The position numbers and the translations under genes were made by a program. The notes below the pieces were generated by a model that saw only the letters and a list, made by a program, of their open reading frames with translations, ran no database searches and was not told where the DNA came from. Of a DNA stretch of 24,632 nt, positions 14,447-19,673 are shown in pieces. The DNA is from a virus. Within the stretch, counting starts at the first letter, position 1, and each line of letters begins with the position of its first letter. The stretch lies in IMG/VR virus record IMGVR_UViG_3300021185_002377, positions 1-24,632 of that record, one strand, 5' to 3'.

Positions 14447-15279
14447 TGGCAAAAGTCGGAAGAGTCACAAAGGGAAAACGACCAACCCTACTTGAGACAA
14501 CAAAAGCAAATGAGGTCATCGACGCAATCAACATTCTGCACAATGTCACAATCGAAAAAGGTTCCCAGGATGAAGTCATCATAAGTCCACAAGGTGTCGA
14601 GATATATTATGACGGAAACTCAAATGCTCCAACCGGTTCTGGAGTCGATGCGATCATTGAATCCATTTCTCTTGACGGATCAAGTGGAGTTGAAATCGGG
14701 GTCGAGGATGGAATAATCCAGAATGTCATTTCCCGAACTCCAAGTCTGGGCACCGGTGGAACATTTCGATTAATTGATGCTTTTGATTTCTCAAGGTGCA
14801 AGGAATTTGTGTTGCAGAATGGACTTGTCAAATCAGTCTCAGAATTCCCATCTCAATTCTCTGGAACCACTCAATTTCTTGAGCTATTGGATCCGACGGA
14901 TCCGACAAGATTGGTTCGATTGGTGATACGGGAAGGGGTGATTTCAAGCATCACAGCAACTCCATCAAAATATGAACTTCAGTCGGTCGAAGTTTGTGTC
15001 GATGGGGTAAACACGACTAAAAACTTTCTAGCTTATGATGCAAATAATCCGAACGCTCAACCGATTGATCCAGGGTCGGTTCTGAATATAATTTACACGA
15101 AGACCGAAACGGATGCTCTTTTCATTAGAATTCCCGACGGAGATGCTAGGTATTCGATGAAGGTAGACACCTACACGAAGCAAGAGTCGGACGCTAGGTT
15201 TGCACCCTTACAATCAACACAAAATCAACTCGGAACGATCAACGATTTTATTCAATCATTTACTCAAAACTTATCATGA
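14446..15279 (+). CDS. Tail fibre-like protein with YTK[TQ]E repeats
   Basis: The start is the ATG at 14446, overlapping the previous stop by one base; a TTG at 14410 inside the upstream gene is less likely. The 277-residue product has three related segments, GVEDGIIQNVISRTPS (about 85-100), VLQNGLVKSVSEFPS (about 122-136) and VIREGVISSITATPS (about 160-174), suggesting a short beta repeat. Near the C-terminus are two copies of a motif common in fibre and appendage proteins, YTKTETDALF (217-226) and YTKQESDARF (243-252). It is probably part of the tail-tip fibre or its attachment. The stop overlaps the next gene (ATGA). Confidence 0.65.
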   Translation: MAKVGRVTKGKRPTLLETTKANEVIDAINILHNVTIEKGSQDEVIISPQGVEIYYDGNSNAPTGSGVDAIIESISLDGSSGVEIGVEDGIIQNVISRTPSLGTGGTFRLIDAFDFSRCKEFVLQNGLVKSVSEFPSQFSGTTQFLELLDPTDPTRLVRLVIREGVISSITATPSKYELQSVEVCVDGVNTTKNFLAYDANNPNAQPIDPGSVLNIIYTKTETDALFIRIPDGDARYSMKVDTYTKQESDARFAPLQSTQNQLGTINDFIQSFTQNLS

Positions 15280-15695
15280 CAACGCTCGGAGATTTAGGCA
15301 AAATCGTAGCAGATGAAATCAAGCTTGTTCGTATTGAAGCTGAAGAAGTTAAAGTTCAGACGGAGGAGAAAATCGAGATCATTGATACTCAATTATCCGG
15401 AACCATCGAGACCGACTTATCGGATCATGAAAATAAACTCCGGAATCATGAAGGTAAAATTAAATCCTTGTTCAGATCATTCTTGCACGAACAACAAAAA
15501 CAGAATGAAATTTCAAATGATGTTAATACCTGGATCTCGACGATCGAAGCTCAAATCATAACGATTGAAGCCAAGCAACAAAAATTCGACAACATAACAA
15601 CCGGTCTTTTTAATTATTTCTCGAAAATTCTTGAGTCAGATTCCGGGAACTCCGATCTTTCTCAATTAGTGGCGACTTTAAGTGAAAATAATTAA
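15276..15695 (+). CDS. Coiled-coil protein, probably fibre-associated
   Basis: This 139-residue protein is almost entirely helical and rich in Glu, Ile, Lys and Gln, with heptad-like runs (EIKLVRIEAEEVKVQTEEKI, then HENKLRNHEGKIKSL). It has no signal peptide or enzyme motif. It is translationally coupled at both ends (ATGA at the start; the next gene's GTG lies 14 bases before its stop). It may act as a trimeric stalk or connector between the fibre protein before it and the Cys-rich protein after it. That is inference from shape and place. Confidence 0.6.
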   Translation: MTTLGDLGKIVADEIKLVRIEAEEVKVQTEEKIEIIDTQLSGTIETDLSDHENKLRNHEGKIKSLFRSFLHEQQKQNEISNDVNTWISTIEAQIITIEAKQQKFDNITTGLFNYFSKILESDSGNSDLSQLVATLSENN

Positions 15696-16413
15696 ATGCG
15701 ACTGCGACTGCGAGTCAGATCCTTGCGAAGATTGTCAGTCTGGTGAAATATCTTGCCTTGATTTTTTTAATATCCAGGTAAATTTACCAGAGGAAACCTG
15801 GGAAGATTTATCCGGGAATTATCAAATGAATCGAGTCGGTTATCCTCAAAGTTTATCCGCTGATCTTTGGTGGTCAAATTTATGCTCAACGACCTGCAAT
15901 GCTTTCGGATTTATGGGTGAAGATTTAGCAATTGCAATCCAGGCAGATTCTCATCCTTATGTCTGGGACTTTATCTGGAGGGGTTATGTATATTTGCGGG
16001 ATTCTTCCGGGTCTTGGAATCAATTTCAATATGGTTTGAACTTTTCACAAGGTGGATTTCAGATGGTGGATGAAAGATCTTGCGAGGGTCATTGCAATGG
16101 GCTTTTTTCGGGAAAATATGCTCAAGAATATAGCCCGAAAACCAAAGATCTTTCAAGGCAAGGAATTTTTATTCATGGAGAACCTGGAGAGTTCGTCATT
16201 CCAATGGACAGGGCATGGGGTGGACAAGGTTATTTTGACGGAGAGTGCGGTCAATGTCGCTCCATGAATCACACTTATTACCCTGGATTGAATGTAAGTT
16301 TTAACTTCAAAGAAAAGTTTTTCATAAGAGATGATCTAGGACGCATTCTCCCCGAAACTTATATTCTGCAAAGTAATATTTTTAAACAATTGGAAAATGG
16401 ATGCACGACTTGA
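15682..16413 (+). CDS. Cys-rich protein of unknown function, tail region
   Basis: This 243-residue protein starts at a GTG overlapping the coiled-coil gene by 14 bases. The N-terminus has a dense cysteine cluster (C6, C8, C10, C15, C18, C25; CDCDCESDPCEDC), followed by pairs C68/C72, C134/C138 and C189/C192. The rest is aromatic- and Gly-rich with many Trp/Tyr/Phe, as in beta-sandwich binding domains (DLWWSNLC, YVWDFIWRGYVYLRD, MDRAWGGQGYFDGECGQC). The cysteines could bind metal or form disulfides outside the cell. No family is recognised. TCGA words are rare here compared with neighbouring genes, suggesting a different origin. Position suggests a virion tail-tip or host-contact role. Confidence 0.65.
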   Translation: MKIIKCDCDCESDPCEDCQSGEISCLDFFNIQVNLPEETWEDLSGNYQMNRVGYPQSLSADLWWSNLCSTTCNAFGFMGEDLAIAIQADSHPYVWDFIWRGYVYLRDSSGSWNQFQYGLNFSQGGFQMVDERSCEGHCNGLFSGKYAQEYSPKTKDLSRQGIFIHGEPGEFVIPMDRAWGGQGYFDGECGQCRSMNHTYYPGLNVSFNFKEKFFIRDDLGRILPETYILQSNIFKQLENGCTT

Positions 16414-16612
16414 AAAACTAATAAAAAAATTTAACGACAATAAAACTTTTGAAGGTGCCGGGGATGTGATTGAGAGGGTCACAAAAAGCATAGGGATTCC
16501 AACTTGTGGAGGATGCAAAAAGAGACGAGATTATTTGAATCAGAAATTCCCATTCCGAAAGATTGACGATCCTCGGACTTCTGATGATCGAAAAGATATT
16601 CGTCAACCTTAA
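16397..16612 (+). CDS. Small CGGC-motif protein
   Basis: This 71-residue protein contains IGIPTCGGCKKRRDYLNQKF (residues about 32-51), resembling a motif I associate with small phage proteins (G-I-x-x-C-x-G-C-x-x-R-x-x-x-L-N). The two cysteines three apart plus basic residues could bind metal or nucleic acid, but no function is established to my knowledge. The N-terminal half is a charged helix. It overlaps the gene before by 17 bases and the gene after by 29 bases, a dense arrangement. Confidence 0.65.
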   Translation: MDARLEKLIKKFNDNKTFEGAGDVIERVTKSIGIPTCGGCKKRRDYLNQKFPFRKIDDPRTSDDRKDIRQP

Positions 16613-17372
16613 TTCTGGCTCCATTGGCTCCGCTCGGGTCGAGTCTGCAACGGATCCAACTCCGAAAGCTTTTTCGCCTTTAGTTGTCGGAGACCTTCGG
16701 GACTTTGATCTTCTTTTTGTGGACGGATCCGGAGGACATGAAGCCGGGGGAGATGTTTCCGGCATTCGATTATCCATTGAAACCGATTCAGTCCTTTCAT
16801 CGACTTCAAATTTTGTAAGCTTCGGAAATACTTTTCGGATGAGTTTGAGCCTAGGAACCGAAGAGATTAAGAACGCAATGGGATCCGGTGATATTCAAGC
16901 AAAATTTAAGATCACTCGAACAATCAGAACGGGAGAGACCAGGACAATTCTCTTGGCACCCATTACCTTGACAGGATCGGTTTCAGATACGATCCCGGCA
17001 GATAATCAAATCTTTCAGGAAACTTTTATCGTCGCAATCGACGCAGAAGATCAACCAACGGAATCGGGATCAAGCAAATCAACCTTTCGACTGCCGTTTA
17101 TTTTTGAAATCCTGGAAGCTCGAGCGTCTGTAAAATCTGCTCCTGCCGGGTCTTCGATTTTAGTGGATGTCAACCAGGACGGAATATCAATCTTTAATAC
17201 TCAATTAGAAATCCCTGGAGGATCAAAAACTTCAATGGATGCCCTCGTTCTCCCGACCTTCTCATCTGCCTTACTTTCGGATGATTCCGAGATCTCGATT
17301 GATGTCGATCAAGTCGGATCTGAGTCTCCCGGATCCGGTTTGAAAGTTTATCTTTCCGGTCGGAGGGGATGA
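16584..17372 (+). CDS. Beta-rich fibre or adhesin-type structural protein
   Basis: I choose the ATG at 16584; a TTG at 16563 would add seven residues. The 262-residue product is beta-rich. The N-terminal half (SIGSARVESATDPTPKAFSP, then VGDLRDFDLLFVDGSGG) looks like a domain found in phage structural proteins. The C-terminal half has VKSAPAGSSILVDVNQDGIS followed by IFNTQLEIPGGSKTS, which resembles a jelly-roll-like domain recurrent in fibre and appendage proteins (APAGS...DVN.DG.SI). It lies directly upstream of the giant fibre gene with a Shine-Dalgarno-containing junction. No enzyme motif is seen. Confidence 0.6.
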   Translation: MIEKIFVNLNSGSIGSARVESATDPTPKAFSPLVVGDLRDFDLLFVDGSGGHEAGGDVSGIRLSIETDSVLSSTSNFVSFGNTFRMSLSLGTEEIKNAMGSGDIQAKFKITRTIRTGETRTILLAPITLTGSVSDTIPADNQIFQETFIVAIDAEDQPTESGSSKSTFRLPFIFEILEARASVKSAPAGSSILVDVNQDGISIFNTQLEIPGGSKTSMDALVLPTFSSALLSDDSEISIDVDQVGSESPGSGLKVYLSGRRG

Positions 17373-17375
17373 GAT

Positions 17376-19670
17376 ATGGGAAACTCTATCGGATCCGGGC
17401 TCGGTGGTAATATTGTGAGCGTATCTTTTATTAATCAACCATTTCCGAATGGTGGGGGTTTACAGGGCACGACCGAACAACCGACAACGACTTCGAGCAC
17501 AACCGAACAACCGACGACGACAATTCTTTGCGAACCGGTTTCTGTTAATGGATATTTCCCTCTGTATACATCAGAGCAATGTGCGATCCAGGAAGGAAAC
17601 GGAACCTTCCATTCTCATAACCTTAATGGGACTTTGTACTTCATGCCTAATGGTGTTGAGTATTGGCACGGAAACTATTCGACGACGACAACTTCCACCA
17701 CCGGAGAACCCACAACCTCGACCTCGAGCACAACTGAAGAACCGACGACATCAACTTCGACAACCCTTGAGCCCGAATACTTGAACCAGGATGGGTTTGC
17801 CGGTTTTCGGGTGAATCAATTTTTTAACAGGGACGGAGAACTTTGGTCTCTTGGATCCAATGCCGACAACACATTTGCCGAGCTAGGTTTCGGGTTCGGG
17901 GTGAATCCCTCGGATCAAGGGGAGGCATCTCAGACCTTAATGACGGATGTCGAATTTATCGCAGGAGGTGGAAATCGACTTTATGTGATCAAGGACGATG
18001 GATCCGTCTGGGCAGTCGGTCGAAATTCAAACGGAGAACTCGGGGACGGAACGCAAGAAACTGCATTTGATTTCATTAAGATTTTTGATGGTGAAGATAA
18101 AAACTATGTGACGACAACGAGCACGACTTCAACTTCCACAACGGAAGAACCTACGACCTCGAGCACAACCTCCACAACGGAAGAACCTACGACCTCGACG
18201 ACTAGCACCACAACGGAAGAACCTACGACCTCAACCTCCACAACGGAAGAACCTACGACCTCGACGACCTCGAGCACAACTTCGACAACGACGATCGACC
18301 CTTCGACCTTATGGGATCCGAGTCAGATCATCTCAAGCATCTGGCTCGATGCTTCCGACACAAGCACCATCACTCATGACGCTAATTTAATTAGTCAATG
18401 GAGTGACAAAAGTGGGAATGATAATCATGCCACACAATCCAGCAACGGAAGTAAACCTATCCTCAATGCTTCCGATCCAGATGGAAAAGTAATAATTGAT
18501 TTTGATGGGATAAATGATTCATTATTAGCACCAACTTTAAATATTAATCAATCTTACTCGATTTACTTAGTAGCTAAAAGCAACAAAACCTCCTCTGGTA
18601 CTCCTCATGATCGTGATCGAGATTATTTATTTGACGGAATTGGACCGGGTCAAGAGAGAACTTTGATTGCACTAAATCGGTCAGGCAAAGTTGATATGTA
18701 TGCCTACAATTCATGGGCAAATAGTAGTATTAACACGCCAACAGGTTATTTTGTAATCTCGGCAGTTTGTAATACTTCAAGCAGTTCGCTCGCCCTAAAT
18801 GGAACAAATGTCACGGGTCTAACTATTGGAGCAAGTAGCTTCACAAACGGATTAACGATCGGAGCAAATATGAGTTCGACTAGCGATTTCCTAGACGGAA
18901 GTATTGCTGAATTTTTGATTATTGATGAAACCTCAAGCACAAGCACTCGTCAGCGAGTCGAGGGCTACCTCGCCCACAAGTGGGGCATTTCCTCACAACT
19001 TCCGACCTCCCATCCATTCAAGAATGATATTCCGAGAGTCGGATCCACCACAACCTCGAGCACAACTGAAGAACCGATCCCGACTCTTGATAAAGATTAC
19101 ATTTATACATCGACTTTCGGAACGGATACCGCAACTTATTCGATCGATGAATCCGGGAAAATTAGTGTTTCGGGAGGTCAAAATCAAACCGCAAATTTAT
19201 TTTATGAAGACCCGATTTTTTCCGTTGGTGATGTCGTAAGTGTAAGAATTACTGATGCACCACCTACCGACACCTATTTGAGTATTTCGACGACAAACCG
19301 GGCACCGAACACCCCGGGCGAAAGTGGCATCCGATTAAGATGGAATTCTTCCGGAACTTTTACCTCCCGGAATTACATCAACGGAACGAGCACAAATAAA
19401 GATTTTGATTCAAGTTTTTCCGCATTTGACCAGGTAACACTTTATATTAAAAGGGAATCGAACACAACTTTTAGTGCAAGCTTTGACCTCGGGTCAGGCA
19501 AGGTGAATTTTAATGATTCGGGAGGAGATGAGAAACAAATCTTAACAATAACCGGACTAAGTTCGGATCCTCTTTTTATCGGTCTTGAAACCTACCACCT
19601 GGGATCCCGGGAGTTTATAGATTTCGGAACTGAAAACTTAGGAAAAATAATTCCATCGACCTCGGTTTAA
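17376..19670 (+). CDS. Giant modular tail fibre protein 1 (HSH module, RCC1 blades, LamG)
   Basis: The 764-residue product is a chain of domains joined by Thr/Ser/Glu/Pro linkers. In order: a Gly-rich N-terminus; linker 32-50; a module at 52-101 with NGYFPLYTSEQC, GTFHSHNLNG and YFMPNGVEYWHGNY; linker 102-131; two RCC1-type blades at about 139-240 (GELWSLGSN, GSVWAVGRNSNGELGDG); a long linker 246-308; a LamG/concanavalin-like domain at about 315-555 (IWLDASDTSTITH, ISQWSDKSGNDNHATQ, EGYLAHKWGISSQLPTSHPF); a short linker; and a C-terminal beta-rich domain of unknown family (about 570-764). LamG domains commonly bind glycans, so a receptor-binding or adhesion role is likely. GGAGG at 17362-17366 is a ribosome site. 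Confidence 0.8.
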   Translation: MGNSIGSGLGGNIVSVSFINQPFPNGGGLQGTTEQPTTTSSTTEQPTTTILCEPVSVNGYFPLYTSEQCAIQEGNGTFHSHNLNGTLYFMPNGVEYWHGNYSTTTTSTTGEPTTSTSSTTEEPTTSTSTTLEPEYLNQDGFAGFRVNQFFNRDGELWSLGSNADNTFAELGFGFGVNPSDQGEASQTLMTDVEFIAGGGNRLYVIKDDGSVWAVGRNSNGELGDGTQETAFDFIKIFDGEDKNYVTTTSTTSTSTTEEPTTSSTTSTTEEPTTSTTSTTTEEPTTSTSTTEEPTTSTTSSTTSTTTIDPSTLWDPSQIISSIWLDASDTSTITHDANLISQWSDKSGNDNHATQSSNGSKPILNASDPDGKVIIDFDGINDSLLAPTLNINQSYSIYLVAKSNKTSSGTPHDRDRDYLFDGIGPGQERTLIALNRSGKVDMYAYNSWANSSINTPTGYFVISAVCNTSSSSLALNGTNVTGLTIGASSFTNGLTIGANMSSTSDFLDGSIAEFLIIDETSSTSTRQRVEGYLAHKWGISSQLPTSHPFKNDIPRVGSTTTSSTTEEPIPTLDKDYIYTSTFGTDTATYSIDESGKISVSGGQNQTANLFYEDPIFSVGDVVSVRITDAPPTDTYLSISTTNRAPNTPGESGIRLRWNSSGTFTSRNYINGTSTNKDFDSSFSAFDQVTLYIKRESNTTFSASFDLGSGKVNFNDSGGDEKQILTITGLSSDPLFIGLETYHLGSREFIDFGTENLGKIIPSTSV
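17469..17525 (+). repeat. Thr-rich linker 1 in fibre 1
   Basis: Two near-identical copies encode TTEQPTTT, from DNA units built on ACCGAACAACCGACNACGAC. This is the only place where Gln replaces the second Glu of the usual EEP core. Confidence 0.85.
17679..17768 (+). repeat. Thr-rich linker 2 in fibre 1
   Basis: It encodes STTTTSTTGEPTTSTSSTTE and continues EPTTSTSTTLEP. The DNA word CTCGAGCACAACTGAAGAAC recurs almost unchanged near 19056 in the same gene. Confidence 0.85.
18111..18299 (+). repeat. Thr-rich linker 3 in fibre 1 (longest)
   Basis: About 63 residues of Thr, Ser, Glu and Pro hold four EEPTT cores. The DNA word ACAACGGAAGAACCTACGAC recurs four times with spacer lengths varying by Thr/Ser codons, typical of slippage or recombination between short repeats. 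Confidence 0.88.
19044..19079 (+). repeat. Thr-rich linker 4 in fibre 1
   Basis: A short linker (STTTSSTTEEP) separates the LamG domain from the C-terminal domain. Its DNA closely matches the first part of linker 2 about 1.35 kb upstream. Confidence 0.8.
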
Positions 19671-19673
19671 AAG

